A stretch of DNA of 64,000 bases, from NCBI RefSeq assembly GCF_033958435.1, contig NC_134138.1:27558598-27622597 (forward strand). Reading direction: 5' to 3'. Source of the stretch: Carettochelys insculpta. Taxonomy: Eukaryota; Chordata; Testudines; Carettochelyidae. Every line of letters starts with the position of its first letter. Positions within the stretch are counted from its first letter, which is position 1. Below the pieces are notes generated by a model. The model did no database searches. It was not told where the DNA came from and worked only from the letters and a program-made list of their open reading frames with translations. Shown in pieces: positions 22,791-34,568 of the stretch. A program made the translations under genes and the position numbers.

Positions 22791-24358
22791 GCCATGAGAG
22801 AAGCTGCAGACTCAAACACTGCCCCTAGATCCTCACCACTCCTGCTAACCACTGTCTCTCAAGACAAAAGGGAGCCATATACAATTCCAATGGTTTCTGT
22901 TAAGTTACCAGCGATTTATGCCAGGTGTTACAACTCAGACCTACCAAGAAGAGCATTTCTATTTATTTCTGAAAGTCACTGCTTTTTCCTGTACACTCTA
23001 TCTGTCTGCCGTGAGGTGCACCATTACATTTCAGATTGTTTGACGATAGAAAGGGAAAGGCGAGACAACTTCAGAGAAAGGTATATCATTCATTTGGCGA
23101 CATGTAGCCATTAGTGGTAGAGTTCTGTTATAAAAATCCTTGAGTAGACAGCAGACTCCTCCCTAGAGGAGATATGATTTGACAAGTCTGAGATACTGTA
23201 ACAAATTACGGCATCTGTTAGTTAAAAACTCAAAGAAATATTTAGAAACATCATTAGCTAACATTTAAGATTGGAAAGTAAGAGATGAAAGCTGTCTCTT
23301 CAAAGCTTCTTACTGAGGTGGACACTAAGGGAATTTTGCCCACAATTAATTGCTGATTTGGCAATAGTGTCTGAAATCAGAAAATGAACCTGACTCACTT
23401 ATTGTCCAGTTGAAAACAAAACAAAACAGCAGTTTCTGTTAAAACAATAGAAACTCCTCACCCTAAAGTGTACCATGGTGCTGGGGAGTGGTCTGTTGTT
23501 TACTAAGTAATACAACTTTTTAGGAGTTAGGCAAACTGCCAGTCATAAATTCATAGCTATGGTAAACTGGCACGCACGTCTTTGGCTTACTACAGGAGTG
23601 GTCCAAGACAGCTTTGCAAATGTATAAATTCAGGTCAATTTAAATAAAGAGTCCTTCAACAGCAATAGCAATAGCAACCAAACATTTTTGAAGCAGAAAT
23701 CCTTCAGCTTTGTTAGTTTTGTCATAGCCCTCAAATATAATAAACCCATCTTTTACAGTGGTCAGTCCCAGGATGATAGAGAGATGATCTGCCAAATACA
23801 GGGAAACCTGCCGAAGAATGATTGTGTTTATGCATGTGGATGAGAGATTAACGTGCAGTAGATTATTACAGTGATCTGGAGGTGTTTCATGCTGTGAAAC
23901 AGAACAAAAACAAGACCATGCTAGACCACATTCAAGATACAACTCTTGCAAAGTAATTAAGTGATGGGCCAAACCAACTTTGGCATTTCCACATCAGAGC
24001 ACCTGCCATACCAGAGGCACGTCACCACCTGCACTGAGACAACCCAGACTATAATACTAACAAAACAGTTTCTGAAATAGATGAGGATATGATCGAAGTC
24101 AATTATTTGAGTGCCTATATGATCCTGATAATTGAAATACTTCACAGCTGTGATCCTGCTGCCTCTTCGTGGCTACTGCATCCTACTGATGTGCAAACCA
24201 TGATTGGCTCAGAGCACTTATAATGGTGTTTTCACCTGTAGCACCCTTGGGACATTGCTTCTGCAAATGCACTTAGAAATGCTGTGGCAGTTTCCTAGTT
24301 TTGTATCTTATCCCTCCTGTGCGATGTTTTTCTCCTACTTATAGGGAAAAAATGAAAG
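22791..24358. other. No recognised gene or repeat
   Basis: AT-rich sequence. The open frame at 23640-23972 (-) lacks any recognisable motif. Confidence 0.4.
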
Positions 24359-24455
24359 GATGGATGGTCTAGTTGTTAGACTGCTCATCTGGGACTGTGT
24401 AGGCCTGGGTCTCCCACAGATGTCCTGAGTGAGCTTTGGTAAGTCACTCCCACTG
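24359..24455 (+). repeat. MIR/CORE-SINE fragment
   Basis: 'gtctagttgttagactgctc', 'gggactgtgtaggcctgggt' and 'tttggtaagtcact' follow the order of the MIR 5' and core regions. Diverged, as expected for this ancient amniote SINE. Confidence 0.65.
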
Positions 24456-24789
24456 ATATCAAGGGAAGTCAAGTACCAAAATGCCTTGAAGGGCTGACTT
24501 AGGATAGAATGCCTTAAAAGCCTTAAAAGCCAATGATTAAGAGAGCAGAGGTAGAGAGTGGCCAGAGAATCGCAAACAGGTGCATTTGAGAGGGAGTCTT
24601 AATATAGACACTATGGTTAGGAAGGGCCACAGTGTCTTTGCCAATGCTGCTCCTCTTCCCAGACACACAACCTAAACATAGGTGTCTCCACCCAGATCCT
24701 GCTGTGGATTTGCAGAGACTGGGGCCTGCATTTCCCATGCACTGAAAATCAAGCTGGGGGAGTGGGAAAACCATTCAGCATGAAAAGGT
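24456..24789. other. No gene seen
   Basis: Unassigned sequence between a MIR fragment and a CR1 ORF1 relic. Confidence 0.35.
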
Positions 24790-25560
24790 CCTGCTGGTGG
24801 AATCCTTCAGAATACAGGTGGGGGAGTTACAGGAGAAAGTGTCTAGGCTGAGGAGCATCTGAGCCCACAAGGAATTCCTCGAGTATTCATGTGAAGACAT
24901 CCACCGCTGAGGAAGCAATCCATTTACAGAGGACTGCTGTCATACCACCAGGTGGACAAGGATATAGCTCTGTCACATGGAGAACATTGGCTGCTGGTTA
25001 CTTCTGGCCACAGGTAGTGCTCTTCCCAACCCAACCCACCCACTATGGTGATGGAAAACCAATGTGCTGCCCCGACAATGAGCAAGGAGGAAAAACTCCA
25101 TAGGGCAGAGGAGGAGAAACTATGTGCCCCCAAGATTAGGAGGGCTGCACCACCACTCCCTGGAGGAAAAGTAGGGTAGTGGTGGTTGGAGACGCTCTTC
25201 TAAGGGGGATGGAAGTATCCTCCTGTCACCCTGATGGGATATCCCAGGAGGTATGCTGCCTGCAGGGGCCCATATCTGAGATGTTACAGAGGGATTATTA
25301 AGGATCATCTGGCCCTCTGACTACTATCCTGTGCTACTCATCCATGTGGGAGCTAATGATACTGTAAGGAATGACCCTCAGAAGTGGGCCATAGTATTCA
25401 TGAAGAATTCCAAGCTTTGAGAACTTTCCCTCAAACCCACACAGAGAAAAGAAGGATTTCAAGGTTTAGAGATGGCTCAAAGGAAGTGAAGTAATTGTTT
25501 GAGTGCTATTTCTCAGTTACCACCAATTTAAGGCTGGCAGCTTGAAAGGTTTCGTGGTGA
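24790..25560 (+). pseudogene. CR1 ORF1 relic (SGNH esterase-like), heavily decayed
   Basis: Pieces in shifting frames follow CR1 ORF1: 'ELQEKVSRLRS' near 24825 (coiled-coil), 'VVVGDALLRG' near 25170 (block I, GDS changed to GDA), 'SSCHPDGISQEVCCL' near 25215 and 'YYPVLLIHVGANDTV' near 25322 (block III, GxND). This is a different CR1 lineage from the intact ORF1 at 34569-35492. Many stops; no function expected. Confidence 0.55.
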
Positions 25561-26280
25561 ACAACAAATGGACTTTAATCAAATGTTCTTGGGTGTAGAG
25601 AGTTGACAAAGGAAAAAAGTGAGTTTGACAAATGGGGAAAATGTGTTTGGCTTAGTGCTAGGTTTTTGGAGTTTTTTAAACTTAGTTTGGAGGATGAGAA
25701 TAAAGCTTCTGCTCCATTGTTCAATACCTCTGGGGCTGCCAGGAAAAGCAGCTCCAAATTGTGTTTTAGAATTGGTTTTTGGAAATGGTCATAGAAAAGC
25801 TACATAAACAAAATCGGGCAAGTCATTTAAAATACACAAATGAGAGGTTTAAAAACTCCAGACCGATAGATAAGGAATATAGCTTTGTGGGGATATGCTC
25901 ACGGGTGGATCTGCGTCACACTCAGAGCAGCTAGGGAACAGGAAGCTCACTGGGTAACTTTTTCAAAGTATCTAAGTGATATAGGTATGGAAGTTCCACT
26001 TTGAAAACAGGGCTTCTATGTCAGAGGTCGCTTAGGGCAGGCACCATCTTTCTGTTCCTTATTTGTACAGCACCAAGCATAAAGGCCAGTCCTAGACTAC
26101 GACGAGGGTGTCAATGTGTTGTGGTAATGCACCTAATGCTTTTGAAAATGCTGTCCTTTAACTTCTTTTCTGAAGTTTAGCTGCCTAACTATGCAAGTTG
26201 GCTCCTAGTAGCATTTTCAAAAGCATCTAACTGGTTAGGCCTCTGAACTCCCAAAGAGATCCTATCTGCATCTTTTAGCA
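25561..26280. other. No recognised gene; possibly older LINE-derived sequence
   Basis: The segment follows a CR1 ORF1 relic and may include more of it ('gggctgccaggaaaagcag' near 25735), but no motif is clear. Confidence 0.3.
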
Positions 26281-26283
26281 GCA

Positions 26284-26372
26284 AGAATGAGAAGACCTGT
26301 GGCACCGTAAGGACTAGCAAATTTATTTGAGCATAAACTTTTGTGGGCTGGAATCAATGAAAGTCTCTTCCT
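26284..26372 (+). mobile_element. Half copy of the inverted-repeat retroposon
   Basis: 'gaagacctgtggcaccgtaaggactagcaaatttatt' then 'gagcataaacttttgtgggct' match one arm of the family seen complete at 61279-61481. The return arm is absent. Confidence 0.6.
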
Positions 26373-26384
26373 TGTGTGGTAACA

Positions 26385-26990
26385 GCTGAATTAGAGCCCC
26401 ATTTTGTACATCTAGCTGAGGTTATATTTTCTAATATGGGTTATTGTACATTTATCAACATGGAATTTCTTCTGCCATTTTCCTGCCCAGGCATCCAGTT
26501 TTATGAGATCTTCTTGTAACTCTTCCAGATCGCTTATGAACATGTTAAACTGAACTGGTCACAATCAGGCTCACCGACAGGGACAGACAAAGGGGTCAGC
26601 TGCCCCCGGGCCTGCTGCTGCTGCCAAAGTAGCAATGGTGACAGCTGGAGCTTGGGCCTGTTTGATTTGCTATGGCAGCACAGCTGCAGCTGTGTATGCC
26701 TGGGAGGGACCAATGGGGTGAAGAACCATTGTCCTGGCAGTGCTGAATGCCCAAAGCCCAGCCACTTTTGCTATTGGCCCTGTCCCTTCTGCAGCTTGGA
26801 ACCTGGCCCCTCATTCACCTTGTCCCAGGCCTGGAGTGGCTCTCTGCATTGCTGGTCCCCATACAGGTCCTTGACAAACCCTGCTAATTACTTCTCTCCA
26901 TTGTGCAACTGACCATTTAGTCCCACCGTTCATTTCTTGTCTTTTATGCAGTTATTGATCCAAAAGAGGATCTGTTCCCTTACCTCAGAG
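26385..26990 (-). mobile_element. Old CR1 ORF2 fragment, interrupted
   Basis: 26440-26560 matches the minus strand of the young CR1 near 32240-32330 ('catggaatttcttctgccattttcctgccc', read in parts). 26880-26985 matches it near 32465-32560 ('cattgtgcaactgaccatttag', 'tgtcttttatgcagttattgatcc'). Between them, about 26565-26865, is unrelated sequence with 'caggctcaccgacagggaca', perhaps another small insertion. Confidence 0.6.
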
Positions 26991-28030
26991 AAATAATAGT
27001 TAAGATTCAAACATTTGTGAAATCAAAAGCAAATTAATATTTGCTATGGTAAAAAAAAAATTTCCTTTGCTTAAAATAAAGACCCCCAGTAACAACATGT
27101 TCCTTCTGCAGAAGAGAAGAAACAGATTAATCCAGAATTTTGGCTCAGTCATTAAAAAAATGATTAATCCTATCATTGCATAAATATACATGAGGGAAAC
27201 AAGAACAGAAGCTTCTGTCAGCGGCTGCCTCACTGGTTTGCTATTGACTGGGTACAAAGGCAGTTCAGACACTCAGCCCCCTGGATCCCGGCCGGCATCT
27301 CTTGCTCACTTTGGCTGGCGGGGCTCGGTTTCTGCCCAGTCTTTGTCTTTTACACCAGGCTAGGGTTGCACATGCCATTTCAACCTGCCACACTGGTTAC
27401 AGCAATGATTAAATGGTTTGAGACTGTTCCAGAAGTAGCTCTTCTTAAAACCCATGGGAATAACAAGAGGAGAGGGCAGAACAGAGCAAAGAGAATGAAA
27501 GGCAACATGACTATAGGAAAGGCGTGACCAGGATGTTATGCTTTACAATTCTGGAAACATTAGCTGAAAAATGCATGTATTTATTTCAATTTAAATAATA
27601 AACATGACATCTGTGTAAGGCTTTTTGTACCCTAACACATCCTAAATGTTACAACAGAGCCACAGCACCATCAAAGTGATCATCTCCAGAGGAACTCTGC
27701 CAGCCAGCAAACTACACAAAAGCTCCTTTTCATCCCTTCATCATTTCTGGAAATATTTTCAACCTTCTCCATAAACTCTGTCTGTCAGATTCCTTTTTGC
27801 CCAGAAGATCACCAAATTCAGGCTATTTCAGAACAAGGAGGGGAGCAAGTTCCAGAAAACTGGAGCCTCCCCAGACAGCATGTGTAAGAATAGACCTGCA
27901 AAAGGCTTCTTTTCCATTGGACTTCTTTCTGTAACGGCCTCTTTCATTGTTGGCTAATACAAACAATTGTCAATAAGTACTACAAATAGCCTCAGTTCAT
28001 TAGGGCAGGTTAAAATACACCTGTAAACCT
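26991..28030. other. No recognised gene
   Basis: AT-rich, with an A-run at 27050-27060. No domain in any frame. Confidence 0.4.
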
Positions 28031-28210
28031 AAGCGCCCTCTAATTTTTTTCCATCCATGTGTGGAATAAATTTTGTTATGTGTATCAAGATGTGTGTGGA
28101 TGTGCATCATCACTAGAGACACATGTCGGTGGCTGCTCCACTAATCAGCTGGGCACCATTTGAATCTCTTCTGGGTGGCTGTCCAAGCATACAGCTTACA
28201 GGGAATACTG
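28031..28210. mobile_element. hAT-like MITE, copy 2
   Basis: Same family as 13003-13189: 'ccctctaatttttttccat', 'ggaataaattttgttatgtg', 'ctaatcagctgggca' and 'agcttacagggaatactg' occur in the same order. Confidence 0.65.
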
Positions 28211-29600
28211 CACATCTATCTTCCTAGAACACAACTCTGGCTTATTTTTGCAGTTAGTAACTAACTATTTCCACTGGTTGGCATACGTATATTTGCAATG
28301 CAGTACAATGCAATGCAATTCTAAATGCAATTTTCTGCTTCCGATCTATATAGCTATGTCTGTAAAGAAGCTATAGTATCAGCATTTATTCCTCATCCAA
28401 ATCTGAAAGATGAACAACCAACTATATCGGATTCTACTTTCCTTTGAACAGCTGATGCTGAATGTTGTAGATACTAACACTTCATATTTGTTGATGGTTA
28501 CTAGTTGTTTTTCTTCCTGTGGTAAAGAGAGAAATTGAAAGAGACTTGCTTATTATTGATCCAGGGAGCAGAGCCAACTGGAAGCAGTTTGGTATCTAAG
28601 TCACGGTTGTTTCTTATCCAGGGCGCAAATGTTCACATTTTGCAGAATAGCTTCATAATGTCCAGACGAGGAAACTACTTTCCTCATTGCAAATATACGT
28701 ATGCCAACGCATATTTCAGAGATGGACTGAGAAACAGAGAGCAGCAATCCCTTGGATGAGTTCTCTTCTTTCACTTCTAGTTATGTTCTTACACCATCTT
28801 CATTGCAGTATCTGAGCAGAGCACATTCTAGTAGTATGTTAAGCAATGTGTTTTACATCTGTTACATGTGGCTTGTTCTTGCTTTCCTCCTGTCTCCCTG
28901 GACAGAATTGTGTGTGCAGTGGTGTCTTTCAACATTTGGAGTAAAAGCTGGTGAGGTTTGTGATAGTCCTTTGATCTGTGGGAAATTCATTCCACAGTCA
29001 CAGTCCAGCCCCTAAAAAAAACTCTGTTGCCTGCCTTCTCTCAGTCTGTGATGCTGAGGAGATGCATTGCAGCATCTGTACTAGTTACAACGTCCTAAGG
29101 GCTTCATGAATTGCTATAGCCTAGACAGAAGGTGATGAAGGCCAGGTCAACAATCACCAATATAGGTTGGAGTCTCCTAGCCAGTTAGATGTGGTAGAAA
29201 GTGTTATTTGTGGATGCTACTGTGTCAGAGCTTAACATTGTCAAGTAATCCAGGAGGTACCTACAGAGCTGACCAATTATGGGTATGCACAATCAACCAA
29301 AGGAGATGTCATGGTGGCTTTTCTTTTCCCACCATATCATCCACGGTCGTGCCCAGGTTCAGCCCCAACCAGCTGTTCTTTATCCATGACGTGATGTCAT
29401 CCAAGCACTGTACCATCTGGCGGATAATGGTGCAGATGTACAAGAAATCAGTGGAAGTTAGGCACAAAATACCTCTTAGGATCTTGGCCTAAATGACTGG
29501 TACACAGCCCACTAAAGTATAACATAAGCCATTTATGTTACCTGCCCCTCTCTGAGGCTGATCCTCAGAGGACAGTCACCAGTTACAGCTCCCAGTTAAT
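28211..29600. other. No recognised gene
   Basis: Open frames at 28535-28759, 28752-29015 and 29208-29492 lack motifs or plausible exon structure that I can support. Confidence 0.35.
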
Positions 29601-29760
29601 GGGCTTGACTTTAGCTCAAGTGGTTGAGGTCTCTGCTTTGGAGCTAAGGTGCTGGGCTCAATCCTTGCTAGTAGCATCAGCCATAGGCTCATGGGAGGAG
29701 TCAAAAGTCCTATTTCTATTTCCATCAGTGGTCTTGGGATTAGGTGCGGAGTCATTCTGA
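29601..29760 (+). repeat. tRNA-derived SINE relic
   Basis: TAGCTCAAGTGG (29612-29623) fits a pol III A box and GGGCTCAATCC (29654-29664) a B box, at tRNA-like spacing. There is no convincing cloverleaf acceptor stem, so this is a SINE head or tRNA pseudogene rather than a functional tRNA gene. Confidence 0.55.
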
Positions 29761-30271
29761 TGGGCTCTGCTGGCATGCTTTATTTTATTAAACCTGTCTT
29801 GAAGATACTAGTCACTAGGCAGGTCAGAATACCTAGGCCAAATACCCAGGAGGAGAGAATCAAACAAATCAGGCTGAGAGCTTGCCCACCAACATAGGAC
29901 ACCCGTATTGAGCTGATTGAGACAGAAGGGGTTAGGATTCATGGTAACAGCTGTTAATTTTCAAGAAAACAGGGAAGAGACTGGCAGCTCAAGGTTAACT
30001 GGGAACACTGACATCTTACAATAAATATTTGTCTTGAGTGTCTAGAATGGCTTTGTGAGGTTTATGGCTTTTCCTCACTAACTGTGGCATTGGGGAAATA
30101 GAGCTTTCCGCTTTTATAAACTCAGGCTTGTACGGTTGTGGCCATCTGAATGGCATGGTCCCAAAGATGTTTCATTGGCAATGCCAGGAGAATGACCTTG
30201 ACTTTTCTTCCTATGTTCAGTTTGGAGCTACCAATATCCCATTGACTTCTTGATCCAACAGTAATTATCTT
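29761..30271. other. No recognised gene
   Basis: Unassigned sequence up to the target duplication of the next retroposon. Confidence 0.35.
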
Positions 30272-30462
30272 TGCCAAAAAAAAAAACAGTCCTGTAGCAC
30301 CTTAAAGACTAAATTTTATTTCTTAGGCAATGACCTTTCATGGATAAGATCCATGTCATCAGATTTCTTGCTTTCACATGAAGTAGGTCGTACCCATGAA
30401 AGCCATTGCCTAATAAATAAAATTATTAGTCTTTAAGGTGCTACAGGAGGGCTTGTTTTTTG
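30272..30462. mobile_element. Inverted-repeat retroposon copy with 12-bp target duplication
   Basis: 'cagtcctgtagcaccttaaagac' and its inverted match 'gtctttaaggtgctacagga' bracket a hairpin with 'ggcaatgacctttcatgg'/'catgaaagccattgcc' inside. An A11 run begins the copy at 30276 and the usual head is absent. Flanked by agtaattatctt at 30260-30271 and 30463-30474. Confidence 0.85.
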
Positions 30463-30474
30463 AGTAATTATCTT

Positions 30475-31377
30475 GAATCTTAATACAAAGTTTCAGCACT
30501 TGAACTTAACATGAGACAGAGGAGTCCTGTACTCCTCTTCAAGGTAGAAAAGACTGCCACACTGGTACAAGAATAAAATTCTGAGTTCTAAGGTTCCCTA
30601 AATGGGCATATTCCAGTGCCATTTCTGAATCTGATCTAGAGAGAACCAGGAAGTGCCAAAAAGTCTGCTCTTGGCAGACGTACGACCAGATCTTTATCCA
30701 ATGAGATTCTCATACAAATCTGAACTTCTGAGTGCTTAGGTAACTTCCCCTTCTTGTTTTTTAAGATTACCCCATCACTGCACTATGTTTTACAAGCTCT
30801 GGGCATACCATGCTATTGTGAAACTGAGGCCAATTGATCCCAGCCTGCAAAGGCTTCAAATTGTTCTGTAACAACAACTGTTAACAGGCCTGACAAATTC
30901 ACTACATCTATCACACCACGTGCATAGTATTTAGCTATATGATGTCACATAATACCTTAAACTAGCAGACTACCCAGCATTGCTTGGCTCCTTTACTCAT
31001 TTAAGAAGTATTTTTTAAATAAAAGGAACATGTACGTGTTTTATTTAAATGACTGTATTTTTCAAAAATCGTGGTTTTTTATAAAGCTAATTTTTATTTC
31101 AGCTTTCTTAAAAGGGTGATTGTTGAATTTGTCTAAATTTTTAGTGTATTCTATTAAATGAGAATGCCATTAAGCACACTCTTTTCTTCAGCCCTCTAAA
31201 CTTCTATCCTTCACTATGTTTTAACAGAAAGGGCTATAGTCAATTTGGTTTCCAATAACATTTTCTTCTGCCTTTCAAATGGTAAGTATTGAGTTATCTG
31301 TGCCAAAACAGAGCACTATTCCAAATTTTCCCATTTTATCTATTTTCTGTAATGCTTACTAAGAACCAATACTGTTC
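30475..31377. other. No gene; probable left part of an old repeat
   Basis: 30965-30990 'agactacccagcattgcttggc' looks like the start of a reptile repeat whose other end ('accaaatttggtggtc', 'acaagcaaactctctgaaat') may be the sequence at 36900-37045 beyond the CR1. Proposed only. Confidence 0.3.
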
Positions 31378-31561
31378 CATAAGAACATAAGAATGGCCAT
31401 ACTGGGTCAGACCAAAGGTCCATCAAGCCCAGCATCCCATCTGCCGACGGTGGCCAATGCCAGGTGCCCCAGAGAAGGAGAACAGAAGACAAGTGATTTA
31501 TCTCCTGCCATCCATCTCCTGCCCTTGTTATGAAGGCTAGGGCACCATACTTTATCCCTGG

Positions 31562-34458
31562 CTAATAGCCATTTATGGACCTGACCTGCAAAAATTTATC
31601 AAGCTCTTTTTTAAACCCTAATAGAGTCCTGGCCTTCACAGCCTCCTCGGGCAAGGAGTTCCACAGGTTGACTGTGCGCTGTGTGAAGAAAAATTTCCTT
31701 TTATTAGTTTTGAACCTACTACCCATCAATTTCATTTGGTGTCCCCTAGTTCTTGTATTATGGGAAAAGGTAAATAATTTTTCTATATTCACTTTCTCCA
31801 CACCATTCATGATTTTATATACCTCTATCATATCGCCCCTCAATCGCCTCTTTTCCAAACTGAAAAGTCCCAGTCTCTCTAGCCTCTCCCCATATGGGAC
31901 CCTTTCCAAGCCCCTAATCATCTTAGTCGCCCTTTTCTGAACCTTTTCTAATGCCAATATATCTTTTTTGAGGTGAGGAGACCACATCTGCACGCAGTAC
32001 TCGAGATGTGGGCGTACCATAGTTTTATATAGGGGAAGTATGATATCTTTTGTCTTATTATCGATCCCTTTTTTAATAATTCCTAACATCCTATTTGCCT
32101 TACTAACTGCCGCTGCACACTGCGTGGATGTCTTCAGAGAACTATCCACTATAACTCCAAGATCCCTTTCCTGATCTGTCGTAGCTAAATTTGACCCCAT
32201 CATGTAGTACGTGTAATTTGGGTTATTTTTTCCAACATGCATTACCTTACACTTACCCACATTAAATTTCATTTGCCATTTTGCTGCCCAATCACTCAGT
32301 TTGCTGAGATCTTTTTGTAGTTCTTCACAATCCCTTTTGCTTTTGACTGTCCTGAACAACTTGATGTCATCTGCAAACTTTCCCACCTCACTGCTTACCT
32401 CATTTTCTAGATCATTGATGAACAAGTTGAACAGGATCGGTCCAGGACTGAGCCCTGGGGAACACCACTAGTTACCCCCCTCCATTGTGAAAATTTACCA
32501 TTTATTCCAACCCTTTGTTTTCTGTCTTTTAACCAATTCCCGATCCATGAAAGGACCTTTCCTCCTATCCCATGACCACCTAATTTACATAAAAGCCTTT
32601 GGTGTGGGACCGTGTCAAAGGCTTTCTGGAAATCTAGGTATATTATGTCCACTGGGTGCCCCTTGTCCGCATGTTTATTAACCCCTTCAAAGAATTCTAA
32701 TAGATTAGACAGACACGACTTCCCTCTGCAGAAACCATGCTGACTTTTGCCCAACAATTCGTGCTCTTCTATGTGCCTTGCAATTTTACTCTTTACTAGT
32801 GTTTCTACTAATTTACCTGGTACTGATGTTAAACTTATCGGTCTATAATTGCCAGGATCTCCTCTAGAGCCTTTTTTAAATATTGGTGTTATATTGGCCG
32901 TCTTCCAGTCATTTGGTACCAAAGTGGATTTAAAGGATAGGTTACAAACCACTGTTAATAACTCCGCAATTTCACATTTGAGTTCTTTCAGAACCCTTGG
33001 GTGAATGCCATCTGGTCCTGGAGACTTGTTACTATTCAGCTTATCAATTAATTCCAAAACCTCCTCTAATGTCACTTCAATCTGAGTGAGTTCCTCAGAT
33101 TTGTCGCCTAAAAAGGCTGGCTCAGATTTAGGAACCTCTGTAACATCTTCAGCCGTGAAGACTGAAGCAAAGAAATCATTTAATCGCTCCGCAATGGCAC
33201 TGTCTTCCTTGATCGCTCCTTTTATATCTTTATCATCCAAGGGCCCCACCGCTTTTTTAGCAGGCTTCCTGCTTCTAATGTATTTAAAAAACATTTTACT
33301 ATTGTTTTTTGAATTTTTGGCTAGCTGTTCCTCAAACTCTTTTTTGGCTTTTCTTACTACATTATGACAGTTAATTTGGGAGTGTTTATGTTCCTTTCTA
33401 TTTTCCTCACTAGGATTTGACTTCCACTTTTTAAAAGCTGCCCTTTTCTCTCTCACTGCCTTTTTAACATGGCTGTTTAGCCATGGTGGTTCTTTGTTAG
33501 GTCTCTTTCTGTGTTTTTTTATTTGGGGTATACATTTAAGTTGGGCCTCTAGTATGGTGTCTTTAAACAGTTTCCATGCAGCTTCCAGGGATTTTAGTTT
33601 AATTACTCTACCTTTTAGTTTCTGTTTAACTAGCTTCCTCATTTTAGTGTAATTCCCCTTTTTGAAATTAAATGCCAGAGTGTTTGACCGCTGCGGTGTT
33701 CTTCCCAACACAGGAATATTAAAAGTTATTATATTGTGGTCACTATTTCCAAGCGGTCCAGTAACAGTTACCTCTTGGACCAGATCCTGCGTTCCAGTCA
33801 AGACTAGATCGAAAATCGACTCTCCCCTTGTGGGTTCCTGTACTAGCTGCTCCAAGAAGCAGTCATTTAAGGCATCAAGAAATTTAATCTCTGAATCCCG
33901 TCCTGAGGTGACATGAACCCAATCAATATGGGGATAATTGAAATCTCCTATTATTACTGTGTTTTTTATTTTGATAGCCTCTCTAATCTCCCTTAACATT
34001 TCAGCATCACTATCACTGTCCTGGTTAGGTGGTCGGTAATATATTCCTAATGCCATATTCATATTAGAGGAATGAATTGTTATCCATAATCATTCTATGG
34101 AACATTTTGATTCCTTTAGGATTTTTACTTCATTTGATTCTATATTATCCTTCACATATAGTACCACTCCGCCACCCGCACGACCTGTTCTGTCTTTCCG
34201 ATATAATTTATATCCCGGTATGATAGTGTCCCACTGATTGTCCTCATTCCACCATGTTTCTGAGATGCCTATTATGTCAACTTCCTCCTTTGATATGAGG
34301 TACTCCAGTTCACCCATCTTATTAGACAGACTCCTAGCATTAGTGTAAAAGCATGTTAGAAAACTACCACTATTTATATGTCCGCCTCTCACAGACGTGG
34401 TGGATTTTTTTATGCACGATTGTTTCACATCTGATCTTGCCCATATATTATTTCCCAC
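31562..34458 (-). pseudogene. CR1 ORF2: AP endonuclease and reverse transcriptase, two lesions
   Basis: ORF2 of CR1 nicks DNA and primes reverse transcription. Read on the minus strand from ATG at 34458: endonuclease 'YTNARSLSNKMGELE' and 'GISETWW', then 'VIIGDFNYPHIDW' near 33945 and 'GNSDHNIITF' near 33745 (SDH intact). Reverse transcriptase: 'ITPIFKKGSRGDPGNYRPIS' near 32880, 'QHGFCRGKSC' near 32735, 'YLDFQKAFDTVPH' near 32630, '[12 protein letters not shown]' near 32460, '[10 protein letters not shown]' near 32370 (FADD intact), '[14 protein letters not shown]' near 32000. Breaks: an in-frame TGA at 34090-34092 and a single-base loss near 32447, right after the QGSVL block. Full length would be about 965 codons. 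Confidence 0.92.
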
Positions 34459-34568
34459 GTTCCCTATCTGACTAACTTCTAGGGAATCCCTGTCTATGGA
34501 GCCTCGTGTAAGAGAAGTCTCCGTCCGATCCAGGTGCTCCCCCGCACCAATCGGCTTTCCCCCACCTC
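34459..34568 (-). other. CR1 inter-ORF spacer
   Basis: Short non-coding spacer between the ORF1 stop and ORF2 start of the young CR1. Confidence 0.6.

Noticed and set aside
29601..29672. Functional tRNA gene
   Set aside because: A and B box-like words are present but there is no supported acceptor stem or cloverleaf, and the flanks look like a SINE.
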